Shown here: positions 43,602 to 53,076 of the stretch, one piece after another
Layout: each line of letters opens with the position of its first letter
Numbering within the stretch: position 1 is the stretch's first letter
NCBI RefSeq assembly: GCF_024704385.1
Contig: NZ_JAJDFX010000002.1
Span: forward strand, 1,674,001-1,738,000
DNA length: 64,000 nt
Direction of reading: 5' to 3'
Origin: Cellulomonas sp. P24
GTDB lineage: Bacteria; Actinomycetota; Actinomycetes; Actinomycetales; Cellulomonadaceae
Position numbers and translations under genes: made by a program
The notes under the pieces: model-generated
Told to the model about the DNA's origin: nothing
What the model saw: the letters and a program-made list of their open reading frames with translations, nothing else
The model's database searches: none

Positions 43602-45587
43602 TCAGGGCAGGAGCTCGTAGTCGTCCAGGTCGACCGACTCGGTGACGTCCCAGTACTCCGCATTCGTGAACGGCCAGATCTGCGAGACGCGACCGAACCG
43701 GTTCTGGTACCAGCTGTGGACGTACGGCTGTCCCCAGGACATCTTCCGGTTCTCGGCGTCGACCCAGGCGACGAACCGGTCGAGCGCCTCCTGCCGGACG
43801 TCCAGCGCGCGAACCCCGCGGACCAGCAGCTCGTGCACGGCCTCGAGCGCGTACTCGGAGGCACGTTCGAGCATGAAGTGCAGGCTGCCGGCGACGACGC
43901 CGCCGACGTTCGGGCCGTAGATCATGAAGAAGTTCGGGAACCCCGGGACCGTCACTCCGTTGTAGGCGCGGGCGTCGGCGGCCCAGTAGTCGTGGATCTC
44001 GCGGCCGTCACGTCCGCGCACGACGACCCCGTCGAGGAAGTCGGCGGCCCGGAACCCCGTCGCGTAGACCACGATGTCGACCTCGTGGTGCACGCCGTCC
44101 GCGGTGACGATGCCGTTCTCGGTGAACCGGTCGATCCCTGAGGTCACGAGGGTCGTCCGGGGAGAGCGCAGGGCGGCCGCCCAGACCCCGTTGTCGCGCA
44201 GCATCCGCTTCGCGCCCGGCGGGTACCCGGGGATCGCGTGCTCGAGCAGGTCGGGTCGGCCGTCGAGCTGCTCGGCGAGCCGTGCGACGAGGACGTCGCG
44301 CACCCGCTGGTTCGTCGGGGAGACGCTCAGCGGCGCACCGTCCCAGCCCTCCTCGGCGGTGACCGTGTGGATCCGGCCGGGAATGCCGAGGAGGGTCACC
44401 CACAGCCGGTGCCACTGGGCGTAGTGCGGCACCTTGCGCACGAGCCACGCGAACGTGTCGGTCATCGGCTCGTGGTAGTTGTCGGCCGGGAGCATCCACG
44501 GTGCGCTGCGCTGGAACACGACGAGCTCCGCAACCTCGTCGACGATCGCCGGGACGATCTGGTAGGCGCTCGCGCCCGTGCCGATCACGGCGACCCGCGC
44601 GCCCCGCCAGTCGACGGAGTCGTCCCACTCCTGCGAGTGCATCGTGACCCCGGTGAAGGTGTCGCGGCCCGGGAGGTCGGGGATGTTCGGGCGGTCGAGC
44701 TGGCCGAGGGCGCTGACGACGACGGCGAAGCGGCGGACCTGCTCGACGCCGTCGGCGGTGCGCGTCGTGGCGAGCCAGACCCGCTCGTCGTCGTCCCACT
44801 CGGCCCGCACGAGCGCGGTCGAGAACTCGATCCGGTCGGTGAGCCCGGCCCGGTCCGCGACGGTCTCGAGGTAGTCGAGGATCTCCCCGCCCTCGGCGAA
44901 CTGGTGCGGCCAGTCGGGGCGCTGCGCGAACGAGTAGGAGTAGCCGAACGTCGGGGTGTCGAGGCGGACGCCCGGGTAGTGGTTCTTCCACCAGGTGCCG
45001 CCGATGCGGTGCGAGGCCTCGACGATCGTCACGGGCAGGTGCGCCTGCGAGAAGCGGTGGGCGGCGGCGATCCCGGCGACGCCGGCGCCGACGACGAGCA
45101 CCTCGACGGGACGGTCGCCGGCGAGGTCCTCGTAGCGCCAGTCGGGCGCCCCGCCCTTGTCCGCGGCGAGGTCGAGCTCGTGCCGCAGCGACGGCCACCA
45201 CGCGGGCCGGCCGTCCGTGAGGTACGCGAGGATCGCGTCGACGGTGGTGTCCGGGAGCGTGTCGACGCTGGTGATCCGCTCGTCGCGCAGCCGGCGCAGC
45301 CCGTCGAGCGCGATCTCGCGCGCCCGGACCTGCTGCTGCTCGGTCATCCCGCCGTGCGGGTGCCCCACCGTGTCGACCGGGGTGAGGGGCGGCCGCAGCT
45401 CGTCGAGGAGCAACGACGGGTCCCGGGTCGCGGCTGCGAGCGCGGCGAGGAGGGCCGGGAGCTCGGCGCGCTCGACGACGTCCCGCAGCTCCTGGTCACT
45501 CTCGGTGATCGGCTCGTACTCGTCCTGCCAGAACAGGTCGTCGTGGGCGGTCGACGGTGGTGTCGACACGTGCGGGGTCCTCGGCAT
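43602..45587 (-). CDS. Baeyer-Villiger monooxygenase (4-hydroxyacetophenone monooxygenase-like)
   Basis: 661 residues. After a 155-residue N-terminal extension, as in 4-hydroxyacetophenone monooxygenase, come the FAD motif GAGVAG (167-172), GGTWW (196-200), the Baeyer-Villiger fingerprint FTGVTMHSQEW (311-321) and the NADPH motif GTGASA (336-341). It inserts oxygen next to a ketone carbonyl, turning an aryl ketone into an ester. It is last in a run with the FAD hydroxylase (16-bp gap) and FAH-family gene. The actual ketone is unknown. Confidence 0.92.
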   Translation of the reverse strand: MPRTPHVSTPPSTAHDDLFWQDEYEPITESDQELRDVVERAELPALLAALAAATRDPSLLLDELRPPLTPVDTVGHPHGGMTEQQQVRAREIALDGLRRLRDERITSVDTLPDTTVDAILAYLTDGRPAWWPSLRHELDLAADKGGAPDWRYEDLAGDRPVEVLVVGAGVAGIAAAHRFSQAHLPVTIVEASHRIGGTWWKNHYPGVRLDTPTFGYSYSFAQRPDWPHQFAEGGEILDYLETVADRAGLTDRIEFSTALVRAEWDDDERVWLATTRTADGVEQVRRFAVVVSALGQLDRPNIPDLPGRDTFTGVTMHSQEWDDSVDWRGARVAVIGTGASAYQIVPAIVDEVAELVVFQRSAPWMLPADNYHEPMTDTFAWLVRKVPHYAQWHRLWVTLLGIPGRIHTVTAEEGWDGAPLSVSPTNQRVRDVLVARLAEQLDGRPDLLEHAIPGYPPGAKRMLRDNGVWAAALRSPRTTLVTSGIDRFTENGIVTADGVHHEVDIVVYATGFRAADFLDGVVVRGRDGREIHDYWAADARAYNGVTVPGFPNFFMIYGPNVGGVVAGSLHFMLERASEYALEAVHELLVRGVRALDVRQEALDRFVAWVDAENRKMSWGQPYVHSWYQNRFGRVSQIWPFTNAEYWDVTESVDLDDYELLP

Positions 45588-45603
45588 GCTCGACTCCAGC
45601 TCC

Positions 45604-47211
45604 TCAGTGCTGCGATGGGCGGCGGTCGTCGACGAACTCGCGCAGGGCGGCGACCACTCTGCGCTCGTCGTCGGCGGGGAAGACGGCGGCGACGTATCGG
45701 TCGGGCCGGACCACGACGTACTGCGTGTCGGCGAGCTCCTTCGCGACGCGGGCGACCGCCCCGGTGCGGCAGACGAGCTCGACGTGCGAGGTGGCGCCGG
45801 ACCGCTGCGCGCCGTGGGTCAGGAGGCGCACCCGTCTGGCGCCGATCGCGTCCCAGAACCGGTCCAGCCCGACGAACGCGTCGTCGCCGGGGCCGAGGGC
45901 GAGGAGCGTCCAGCCGGAGCCGAGGTGCGCGTCGAGCCCGGAGGCCAGGCCGTCGGCGGCCTCGACCTCGGGCTGCCAGAGCCCGTGGCCTATCCAGGAC
46001 GCCAGTCGCCAGTCGGCGGTGCGGCCGACGGGGACGGCCACGCCGTCGCTGTAGTCGGGTGGCGTGATGAACCGCATGCTCGTGAGGTAGGCGCGGATCG
46101 AGGGGACGGCGCGCAGGAGCCGCAGAGCGAGGTCCCGGGCGCGGGGCTTGAACGGTCCGGTCGCCATGACGACGGCGCCGGTGCGGCGGGAGACGCGCAC
46201 CATCTTCGTGCCGTGCGTGCGCCGCTCGTGCTCGTAGCTGTCGAGCAGCCGGTCGGTCGCCCGCCCGTCGAGCGCCTCGAGCAGCTTCCAGGAGAGGTTG
46301 AGGGCGTCGCGGACACCCGCGTTGAGCCCTTGACCGGAGAACGGCGGCATGAGGTGGGCGGCGTCGCCGACGAGGAACGCGCGTCCACGCCGGTAGGTGC
46401 GGGCGACGCGCTGGTGGGCGATGTAGACCGCGGCCCGCCTGATCTGGTCGGGGCGCACATGCGGATGGAACGGTCGGACGAGCTCGCGGATCCGTTCCGG
46501 GCTCGTCATCGCGTCGGGGTCCTCGTCGGGGAACAGCATGAACTCCAGGCGTAGTCGCCCTGCTGCGCCCGGGACGAGGACGTAGGGCCGGGTGCCGTTG
46601 CCGTGGAACTCGGCGAACCGCTCGTGCTCGCCTGGGGTGCCGAGCAGGTCGATGACGATCCACCGCTCGACCTGCGTCGAGCCGACCAGGGCGATGCCGA
46701 GCGCGTCCCGGGTGAAGCTGCGGCCGCCGTCGGCGCCGACCAGCCACGTGGCGCGGATCCGCACGGCACCGGTCGGTGCGTCCAGGTCGACGTCCACGCC
46801 GGCGTCGTCGACGGTGATCGCCGTGGCCGCGGTGCCGGTGAGGAAGCGGATGCGCTCGTGGTCCTGCGCGCGACGCCAGAGCAGGTCCTCCATCACCGGC
46901 TGGTCGAACTGGGACTTCGCCGGGTGCCCGATCCGGGACGGGACGGGCTTGGACTCCGCGAGGAGCCGGTCCCCGCGGCCGTAGTAGCGGCTGCCCGTGT
47001 CGAGCAGGGACTCGGCCTTGAGCGCGTCGCTCAGCCCGAGCCGGGCCAGGGTGCGGAAGGTCTCGTCGGCGATGCTGATCGCGCGCGGGAGGTCGCTCGG
47101 CGCGGTCGCGGACTCGACGAGGACGACGTCGGCGCCGCCGTCGGCGAGCAGCAGCGCAGCCGTGAGCCCGACGGGCCCCGCGCCGATCACGACGGCATCG
47201 CTACGTGTCAT
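45604..47211 (-). CDS. FAD-dependent aromatic hydroxylase (MhpA/PheA-like)
   Basis: 535 residues. FAD motif GAGPVG at about 10-15, DG-like motif VGADGGRSFTR, and GD motif GRAFLVGDAAHLMPPFSGQG followed by NAGVRDALNLSWKL. These place it with the class A flavoprotein hydroxylases that add one OH to a phenol ring using NAD(P)H. A thioredoxin-like C-terminal domain follows (YVVVRPDRYVAAVFP). GGAGG precedes ATG 47211. A second, divergent homologue lies at 54230. It could act on the phenol formed after the Baeyer-Villiger step. Confidence 0.9.
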   Translation of the reverse strand: MTRSDAVVIGAGPVGLTAALLLADGGADVVLVESATAPSDLPRAISIADETFRTLARLGLSDALKAESLLDTGSRYYGRGDRLLAESKPVPSRIGHPAKSQFDQPVMEDLLWRRAQDHERIRFLTGTAATAITVDDAGVDVDLDAPTGAVRIRATWLVGADGGRSFTRDALGIALVGSTQVERWIVIDLLGTPGEHERFAEFHGNGTRPYVLVPGAAGRLRLEFMLFPDEDPDAMTSPERIRELVRPFHPHVRPDQIRRAAVYIAHQRVARTYRRGRAFLVGDAAHLMPPFSGQGLNAGVRDALNLSWKLLEALDGRATDRLLDSYEHERRTHGTKMVRVSRRTGAVVMATGPFKPRARDLALRLLRAVPSIRAYLTSMRFITPPDYSDGVAVPVGRTADWRLASWIGHGLWQPEVEAADGLASGLDAHLGSGWTLLALGPGDDAFVGLDRFWDAIGARRVRLLTHGAQRSGATSHVELVCRTGAVARVAKELADTQYVVVRPDRYVAAVFPADDERRVVAALREFVDDRRPSQH

Positions 47212-47241
47212 GACTGGTCCTCCCACGCGACGGCGTCCGGG

Positions 47242-48085
47242 TCAAGAGACGAGGCGGTTGCGGAGCGTCCCGAGCTTGGAGATCTCCACCTCGACGACGT
47301 CCCCGGCGGAGAGGAACTGCGGTGGCGTGCGGAACAGGCCCACCCCGCCGGGGGGTGCCCGTGACGATGACGTCTCCTGCGGCGAGCGGGGTGAACGTCG
47401 TGACGTAGGCGATGATCGCGGGGATGTCGAAGATGAGGTCGGAGAGACGCGCATGCTGGCGCACCTCACCGTTGACCCGCGTCTCGAGGACGAGGTCGGT
47501 GATGTCGCCGAGGTCGCCCGCCGGTGTGTAGAAGGGGCCGAACGGCCCGCTCGCCGGAAAGTTCTTGCCGGGGGTCCACTGACCGGTGTGCCGCTGCCAG
47601 TCACGGGCACTGAGGTCGTTGAACGCGGTGTATCCCGCGACGACGTCCCACGCGTCTGCCTCCGACACATGGGAGGCGGGGGCGCCGACGACGAGGGCGA
47701 GCTCGCCCTCGTAGTCGTACATGGCCGTCTCGGAGGGGATCGGCAGATCGGCGCCGTGTGCGGCGAGCGTGTCCGGGTAGCGGATGAACACGGTGGGTGC
47801 GGGGACGTCGGCCCGGCCGGTCTCGCTCTGGTGCGTCCGGTAGTTGACGCCGATGCAGATGATCTTCCCGGGGTCGCCGATCACCGGCAGGAAGGTCGTC
47901 CCGTCGGTGGGCTGCGTCGGGGCCGTGCCGAGGTCGGGGAGGTCGGCGAGCCGCGCGTCGACGATCGCCGCCTTGAGCGTCGACGCGACTCCGAGACCGC
48001 TCGGGCCGAGGTCGTGCAGCATCCCGCCTTGCTCGGCGCCCCAGGTGGGCACCCCGGCCAGGTTGAGGTAGCTCGCAAACCGCAT
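47242..48085 (-). CDS. Fumarylacetoacetate hydrolase-family protein, with a one-base frameshift
   Basis: About 280 residues once corrected. It has IICIGVNYRTHQSETGR, the metal-binding YDYEGELALVVG, DWQRHTGQWTPGKNFPAS and VNGEVRQHARLSDLIF, as in 2-hydroxyhepta-2,4-diene-dioate isomerase/acylpyruvate hydrolase relatives. Near the end the frame breaks at VTGTP: with one G fewer in the run 47350-47355 it continues GGVGLF...FLSAGDVVEVEISKLG, the normal ending. ATG 48085 has GAGAGGA upstream. It heads the short operon with the hydroxylase and Baeyer-Villiger genes and would cleave a C-C bond of a ring-opened product. Confidence 0.87.
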
Positions 48086-48168
48086 GTCGGTCCTCTCGGT
48101 CGTCATTGACGTCGTTGCGCGCGACCCTCATGACCGTCGCGTCGGCGGCGGCTCGCTCCTGGTGCGCT

Positions 48169-48196
48169 GGTAATACATTCTGACTTGGGTAATGCA
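48169..48196. promoter_or_regulatory. Direct repeats GGTAATRCA in the divergent FAH-operon/GntR spacer
   Basis: GGTAATACA (48169-48177) and GGTAATGCA (48188-48196) are spaced 19 bp apart in an AT-rich patch. On the minus strand TTGTGC and TGTATT, 16 bp apart, could be the operon's -35 and -10. The divergent GntR regulator is the likely ligand. Confidence 0.45.
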
Positions 48197-48234
48197 CAAT
48201 AGCAAGCGGATTGCGGGTTGGATACGCTGTGCCC

Positions 48235-49008
48235 ATGGCGCGACGGTCGAAGTGGGAGAGCCTCAGCGACGCGGTCCGGGATCTGCTGCGGAACGACATC
48301 CTCGGGGCGGAGTGGGCACCGGGCGCCCGGCTGCCCGTGGGTCGGCTCGCCGAGCGCTATGAGACGAGCACCACCGTCGTCCGCGAGGCACTGACCCGGC
48401 TCGCAGGTGAGAGGCTCGTCCGGTTCTCGCCGAACCACGGGTTCTTCGTCGCGGAGCTGTCGCTCGACGAGCTGCGCGACCTCACCGAGCTGCGGTGCCG
48501 GGTCGAGGCGTTCGGGATCGCGCTCGCCGTCGAACGGGGCGACCTCGCCTGGGAGTCCGAGCTCATCGCCATCCACCACACGCTCGAGCGCACTCCTCGC
48601 CGACGGCCCGACGACCCCCACCACATCACCGACGAGTGGTTCGTCGCCCACCAGGCGTTCCACGCGAAGCTCCTCGAACCGTGCCGGCTCGCCGTCCTCA
48701 CGGATCTCGCCGCCACGCTCGCCGACGCCACCGCGCTGTACCGGCAGTGGGCGGCCGCCTCTCCCCAGGCCGAGGCCCGGGACATCGAGGCCGAGCACCG
48801 GGCGATCCTCGACGCCGTGCTCGCACGGGACGCCGACGAGGCGGCCCGACTCCTGCACTCGCACTACACCCTCAGCGTCACGGTGATCGAGGCGGCGGAG
48901 CTCCTCGCGCCGGACCCGGCCACGCGCGCCGGCACCGGAGCGGGCACGGCTGCCGGCACCGCCACCAGAACAGGCGCCGCCGCCAGACCGGGCGCCGAAC
49001 CGGCCTGA
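48235..49008 (+). CDS. GntR-family transcriptional regulator (FCD subfamily)
   Basis: 257 residues. The winged helix (about residues 5-70: SLSDAVRDLLRNDILGAEWA, RLAERYETSTTVVREALTRL) is FadR-like. The FCD effector domain has its metal-binding His/Asp pattern in TDEWFVAHQAFHAKLLEPC and EAEHRAILDAVLARD. Such regulators sense organic acids. The last 30 residues are Ala/Gly/Thr low complexity. ATG 48235 is preceded by TACGCT (48223-48228) by six bases. It is divergent from the FAH/hydroxylase/BVMO operon and probably controls it. Confidence 0.92.
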   Translation: MARRSKWESLSDAVRDLLRNDILGAEWAPGARLPVGRLAERYETSTTVVREALTRLAGERLVRFSPNHGFFVAELSLDELRDLTELRCRVEAFGIALAVERGDLAWESELIAIHHTLERTPRRRPDDPHHITDEWFVAHQAFHAKLLEPCRLAVLTDLAATLADATALYRQWAAASPQAEARDIEAEHRAILDAVLARDADEAARLLHSHYTLSVTVIEAAELLAPDPATRAGTGAGTAAGTATRTGAAARPGAEPA

Positions 49009-49014
49009 CCCGGC

Positions 49015-49050
49015 CGGCACCTCAGACCCGGTCGGCACCTCAGACCGACC
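49015..49050. repeat. 18-bp tandem duplication at the SDR 3' end
   Basis: Two 18-bp units beginning CGGCACCTCAGACC; the second overlaps the last codons and stop (TCA, 49040-49042) of the minus-strand SDR gene, so the stop region has been copied into the spacer. Confidence 0.75.
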
Positions 49051-49753
49051 GCGTGACCCCGCCGTCGATGCGCAGGTTCTGGCCGGTGACGTACGACGAC
49101 TCCTCCGTCGCGAGGAACCGGATGAGGCGGGCGACCTCGGCGGTGCTCGCCGCGCGCCGCAGCGGGATCCGCGACGTCCACTCCGCGGGCACCGTCGACG
49201 GGTCCTCCTTGGTGAAGCCGGGGAGCACGTTGTTCATCCGGACGTTCGACGGCCCGTACTCGTCGGCGTACAGCTTGGTGAACGACGCGAGCGCGGCCCG
49301 GAACGTCGCCGAGACCGGGTACCGCGGGTTCGGCTCGAACGGCGAGCTCGTCGAGATGTTCACGATCGAACCGCCGCCGGCGGCGATCAGGTGCGGGGTG
49401 ACGAGGCGCGCCATCCGGACGACGTTGAGCAGGTAGCCCTCCATGCCGTCGGTCCAGTCCTCGTCGGTGAGGTCGAGCACCGGACCGCTCGCCGCGTGCC
49501 CCGACCCGTTGACGACCGCGTCGATCCGGCCGTACCGCGTGAGGGTGAGGTCGACGATCGCCGCGAGGTCCTCGACCGAGCGGTTCGACCCGTCGAGCCC
49601 GACGCCGCCGAGCTCCGCGGCGAGGGCCGAGCCTCGACCGGAGGGCGACATCACGGCGATGCCGTAGCCGTGCCGGGCGAGCTCGGTGGCTGCGGCGGCG
49701 GCGATCCCGGAGCCACCTCCGACGATGATCGCGGCCTTGGTCGGTCGTGGCAT
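49040..49753 (-). CDS. Short-chain dehydrogenase/reductase with a degenerate catalytic site
   Basis: 237 residues. The cofactor motif is GGGSGIAAA (12-20) and the C-terminal FLATEESSYVTGQNLRIDGG is classical. The catalytic region is not: after NISTSSP (Ser present) the expected YxxxK appears as RYPVSATFRAAL, putting Val147 and Phe151/Arg152 where Tyr and Lys should be; Tyr145 has Ala149 at +4. It may bind a nucleotide without normal oxidoreductase chemistry. It precedes no gene closely on its 3' side and follows the TetR gene by 3 bp, so they are co-transcribed. Confidence 0.87.
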   Translation of the reverse strand: MPRPTKAAIIVGGGSGIAAAAATELARHGYGIAVMSPSGRGSALAAELGGVGLDGSNRSVEDLAAIVDLTLTRYGRIDAVVNGSGHAASGPVLDLTDEDWTDGMEGYLLNVVRMARLVTPHLIAAGGGSIVNISTSSPFEPNPRYPVSATFRAALASFTKLYADEYGPSNVRMNNVLPGFTKEDPSTVPAEWTSRIPLRRAASTAEVARLIRFLATEESSYVTGQNLRIDGGVTRSV

Positions 49754-49756
49754 GCG

Positions 49757-50443
49757 TCAGCCCTCCCCCACATGCTCAGCATGTTCGGCCAGATCGGCGA
49801 CTCCCACTTGGTCCGCCGGAGCCCCGTGGTCGGCGTAGCGCGCGACGAGCGCCTCGATTGCGGTCGCCGACAGGTCGGCGAACTCGGCGAAGTCGATGTC
49901 GTCGCCCGCCGAGGCCGCGATGTAGAAGCCGTCGGTGAGCGCCCGGCCCAGGACGACGATCTTGCGCGCAAGGTCGGGCTCGGCGGCGAGAGCGGCCGCC
50001 GGGAGCGTGTGGCCGACCTGCGCGACGATGATCTCGAACATCCTCTCGCGCACGTCGAGGTACCGCTGCCGTGCCTGGTTCCGTTCGAGCCGCTTCTCGA
50101 GGGCGAAGATCAGGCCGATGATCCAGAACGCCTCGGGGGCGTTCTTCGGGTCCGCCGAGAGCGCCGCGGAGCCGGCGATGCTCGTGCTGAGGATGTCGCG
50201 GTTGGTCGGGCCGGTGTGCGCCGTCTTCCACAGCTCGAAGCAGTAGTCGATCAGGGCGACGAACAGCTGCTCCTTGTTCTCGAAGTGCCAGTAGACCGAC
50301 CCGATGGGCAGGCCGGACACCCGGGCCACGTCGGCCATCGTGGTGCCGTCGTAGCCGGCGGTGACCGCGAGCGACAGGACCGCGTCCAGGATCGCGCGCT
50401 CGTTCTCGGGTGTCGTCTGATGGGCGTGAGGTCGCCTGGCCAT
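49757..50443 (-). CDS. TetR-family transcriptional regulator
   Basis: 228 residues. The HTH is ERAILDAVLSLAVTAGYDGT then GLPIGSVYWHFENKEQLFVALI, a clear TetR head; the C-terminal part is helical and unassigned. GGAG lies a few bases before ATG 50443. It is followed by the SDR gene. It probably controls its own operon and perhaps the transport or meta-cleavage genes of the island; ligand unknown. Confidence 0.9.
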   Translation of the reverse strand: MARRPHAHQTTPENERAILDAVLSLAVTAGYDGTTMADVARVSGLPIGSVYWHFENKEQLFVALIDYCFELWKTAHTGPTNRDILSTSIAGSAALSADPKNAPEAFWIIGLIFALEKRLERNQARQRYLDVRERMFEIIVAQVGHTLPAAALAAEPDLARKIVVLGRALTDGFYIAASAGDDIDFAEFADLSATAIEALVARYADHGAPADQVGVADLAEHAEHVGEG

Positions 50444-50552
50444 TCTCGCTCCGCAATCTCCGAACCGGCTCGTGGAGAGCCGGACCCCCTCCGGGGTGAT
50501 CAGCGTAGTTGTCGACGATGTGCCGCGGTGTGCCGACACCGCGGCCCGGCGG

Positions 50553-51377
50553 TCATCGCACGATCGCGGCGCGGACGCCGCCACGGTTCGTCTTGGCCAT
50601 CTGGACCTGGTCGTAGACCTGCTCGCGCAGCTCGGCGAACCGCGGGAGCGCCCGGGTGACGCCCTGGTCGCGATCGACCGGGAGGTCGATCGTCAGGTCG
50701 TGCTGGACGACCGTCGGCGAGCTCGACAGCACGAGCACGCGTTCGCCGAGGTAGACCGACTCGTCGATGTCGTGCGTGATGAACAGGATCGTCATGTCGT
50801 GCGTCTTCCACACGCGCCGCACGAGGTCCTCGAGCTCGGCGCGGGTCTGGGCGTCGACGGCGGCGAACGGCTCGTCCATGAGGAGCACGCTCGGGTGCGA
50901 GGCGACCGCGCGTGCGATCGCGACCCGCTGCTGCATGCCGCCGGAGAGCTGCCACGGGTGGCTCTTGCGGACGTGGTCGAGCCCGACGGAGGACAGCGCG
51001 TCGGCGATCCGCTCCGCCCGCTCCGCCTTGGGGATGCCGGCCGTCTTGAGCGGCAGCTCGACGTTCGCCTCGACCGTCATCCACGGGAAGAGGCTGCGGG
51101 CGTACTCCTGGAACACGACGGCCATGCCCCTGGCCGGACCTACCACCCGTTCGCCGTCGAGGACGATCGTGCCGGAGGTGGGCTCGAGCAGACCGGCGAT
51201 GCACTTGAGCAGTGTCGTCTTGCCGCTCCCGGACGGCCCGACCAGGCAGGCGAACTCCTTCGCACGCAGGTCGAAGGTCAGCGACCGCACCGCCTCGACG
51301 TCCGCACCCGTGCGCGACCGGTAGATCTTCTGCACCTCATGCACCCGGAGTCGGACGTCTGCCGTCTCATCCGTCAT
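50553..51377 (-). CDS. ABC transporter ATP-binding protein (SsuB/TauB/NitT type)
   Basis: 274 residues. Walker [13 protein letters not shown] (near residue 43), Q-loop MAVVFQEYARSLFPW, signature LSGGMQQRVAIARAV, Walker B SVLLMDEPFAAVD, H-loop FITHDIDE. The Q-loop and FPWMTV context is that of nitrate/sulfonate/taurine-type importers. The start overlaps the permease end by 11 bp and its AAGGAGG lies inside that gene. It powers the importer encoded by the three preceding genes. Confidence 0.93.
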   Translation of the reverse strand: MTDETADVRLRVHEVQKIYRSRTGADVEAVRSLTFDLRAKEFACLVGPSGSGKTTLLKCIAGLLEPTSGTIVLDGERVVGPARGMAVVFQEYARSLFPWMTVEANVELPLKTAGIPKAERAERIADALSSVGLDHVRKSHPWQLSGGMQQRVAIARAVASHPSVLLMDEPFAAVDAQTRAELEDLVRRVWKTHDMTILFITHDIDESVYLGERVLVLSSSPTVVQHDLTIDLPVDRDQGVTRALPRFAELREQVYDQVQMAKTNRGGVRAAIVR

Positions 51378-52140
51378 GGGAAGCCTCCTTCAGGCCGATG
51401 TACCACGCGAGGATCCGGCGCTGGACCGTCTGGAACAGCGCGGACAGCGCCACGCCGATGATGCCGAGCAGCAGGATGCCGCCCCACATGTCGGGGATGG
51501 CGATGCGGTTCTGGAAGTCGATGATCGCGAAGCCGATCCCCGCGGTCGACGCGAACATCTCGGAGACGACCATGAGGATGAGGCCGACCGAGAGGCTCTG
51601 CCTGATCCCCGTCATGATCTGCGGCGAGGCTCCGGGCAGGGTCAGGTACATCAGGCGTGCGCGTCCCTCGATGCGGTAGACGTGCCCGGTGTCGGAGAGC
51701 ACCTCGTCGATCGCCCGCACCCCGGCGATCGTGTTGAGCAGGATCGGCCAGACGCAGCCGAGGACGATGACGGTGATCTTCGTCGCGTCGTTGATGCCGA
51801 TGACGAGGAGCAGCACCGGGATGAGGATCGTCGCCGGGATCGCACGCATGAACTCCAGGAGCGGCTCGACGAGCCAGCGCACCCGTCGGGACGCGCCGAT
51901 GACGGCCCCGAGGCCGATGCCGACGACGATCGAGATGACCAGCGCGGCGGCCAGACGCAGGAGGCTCGGCACGACGTCGGACACGAGGAGCTCGCCGAGC
52001 CAGACGTGCACCAGCGAGTCGAGGATCTGACCCGGCTGGGGCACGTAGAAGTTCGCACCGTCGCGGGTGAGCAGCCACCAGGCCCCCACGAGGAGGATCG
52101 GGAGGCCGAACCACCGGGCGAGCAGTCGCAAGGCCCTCAT
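51367..52140 (-). CDS. ABC transporter permease (SsuC/TauC type), second
   Basis: 257 residues, about six membrane helices. The EAA loop is TGHVYRIEGRARLMYLTLPG, and it ends with FQTVQRRILAWYIG, as in SsuC-like permeases. Overlaps the preceding permease stop by four bases (ATGA) and the ATPase start by 11. Pairs with the other permease as a heterodimer, since the operon has two different permease genes. Confidence 0.91.
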   Translation of the reverse strand: MRALRLLARWFGLPILLVGAWWLLTRDGANFYVPQPGQILDSLVHVWLGELLVSDVVPSLLRLAAALVISIVVGIGLGAVIGASRRVRWLVEPLLEFMRAIPATILIPVLLLVIGINDATKITVIVLGCVWPILLNTIAGVRAIDEVLSDTGHVYRIEGRARLMYLTLPGASPQIMTGIRQSLSVGLILMVVSEMFASTAGIGFAIIDFQNRIAIPDMWGGILLLGIIGVALSALFQTVQRRILAWYIGLKEASHDG

Positions 52141-52976
52141 GCCGCCACCTCCGACCGGATCGAGGAGTGCCAGAACAGCACGCGCCGTTCGAGGAAACGC
52201 ATCACCGCGTTGATCGAGATGCCGAACACGCCGCTGGTGAGGATGAGGGCGATGAGGGCCGGCGCGGAGCCGTTGATCTGGGCCTTCGCGACCTCGTGCC
52301 CCAGGCCGGGGGTGCCGACGATGAGCTCGACGCTGATCGCGAGGATGAGCGCGACGGTGGCGGTGAGCCGGATTCCGGTGACGAGGTACGGCAGGAGCGT
52401 CGGGAACACGAGGTACTTAACCCGGTCCTTCGGGCCCATCCGCATCGTGCGGACCGTGTCGTCGGCGACCTTGTCGATGTCGGCGATGCCGTAGAGCACC
52501 TGGATGAGCACGATCCAGAAGCACGCGTAGACGATGATCATGAGCTCCGACCCGATCCGCGGACCGAACAGCAGCGCCGCGAGCGGGATGAGACCCACGG
52601 ACGGGATCGGCCGGAGGAACTCGATCGTCGAGTGGGTGGCCTCGCGCAGGAACCGGCTCGACCCGATCGCGAGCCCGGCGATGAACCCGGCCACCGCGGA
52701 CACGGCCAGCCCGAGGAACCACGCCCACAGCGTGTGCCCGATCGCGACCCAGAACTGCACGTACGTGAGGTTGAGGAAGAACTGACGCAGGACGATCGTC
52801 GGCGGCGGCAGGTGCTCCGGGTCGACGGGGCCGAGGAGCGAGTACAGCTGCCAGAGCACGAGGGACGCGAGGATCCCTGCCGCACCGAGCACGATCGGGC
52901 CGGACGAGCTCCACGACACCCGGACGCGACGGCGCGGGGGTCGCCCCAGGCCGGGTTCGGGAACGGCGTGGCTCAT
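52137..52976 (-). CDS. ABC transporter permease (SsuC/TauC type), first
   Basis: 279 residues, with a basic N-terminal tail and about six membrane helices. The region TLWAWFLGLAVSAVAGFIAG and the EAA loop VRTMRMGPKDRVKYLVFPTL fit the family. AAGGAG is well placed before ATG 52976. It follows the substrate-binding-protein gene across a spacer with a strong hairpin. Confidence 0.91.
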   Translation of the reverse strand: MSHAVPEPGLGRPPRRRVRVSWSSSGPIVLGAAGILASLVLWQLYSLLGPVDPEHLPPPTIVLRQFFLNLTYVQFWVAIGHTLWAWFLGLAVSAVAGFIAGLAIGSSRFLREATHSTIEFLRPIPSVGLIPLAALLFGPRIGSELMIIVYACFWIVLIQVLYGIADIDKVADDTVRTMRMGPKDRVKYLVFPTLLPYLVTGIRLTATVALILAISVELIVGTPGLGHEVAKAQINGSAPALIALILTSGVFGISINAVMRFLERRVLFWHSSIRSEVAA

Positions 52977-53076
52977 GTCGACTGGCTCCTTCCTGGTGGT
53001 GCGGGCACCGACGGCGGGTGCGTGGGGTGGCGGTACGAGCGGGGGCGGGGCCACCGGGGCGGTGCGACCGAGGGGC

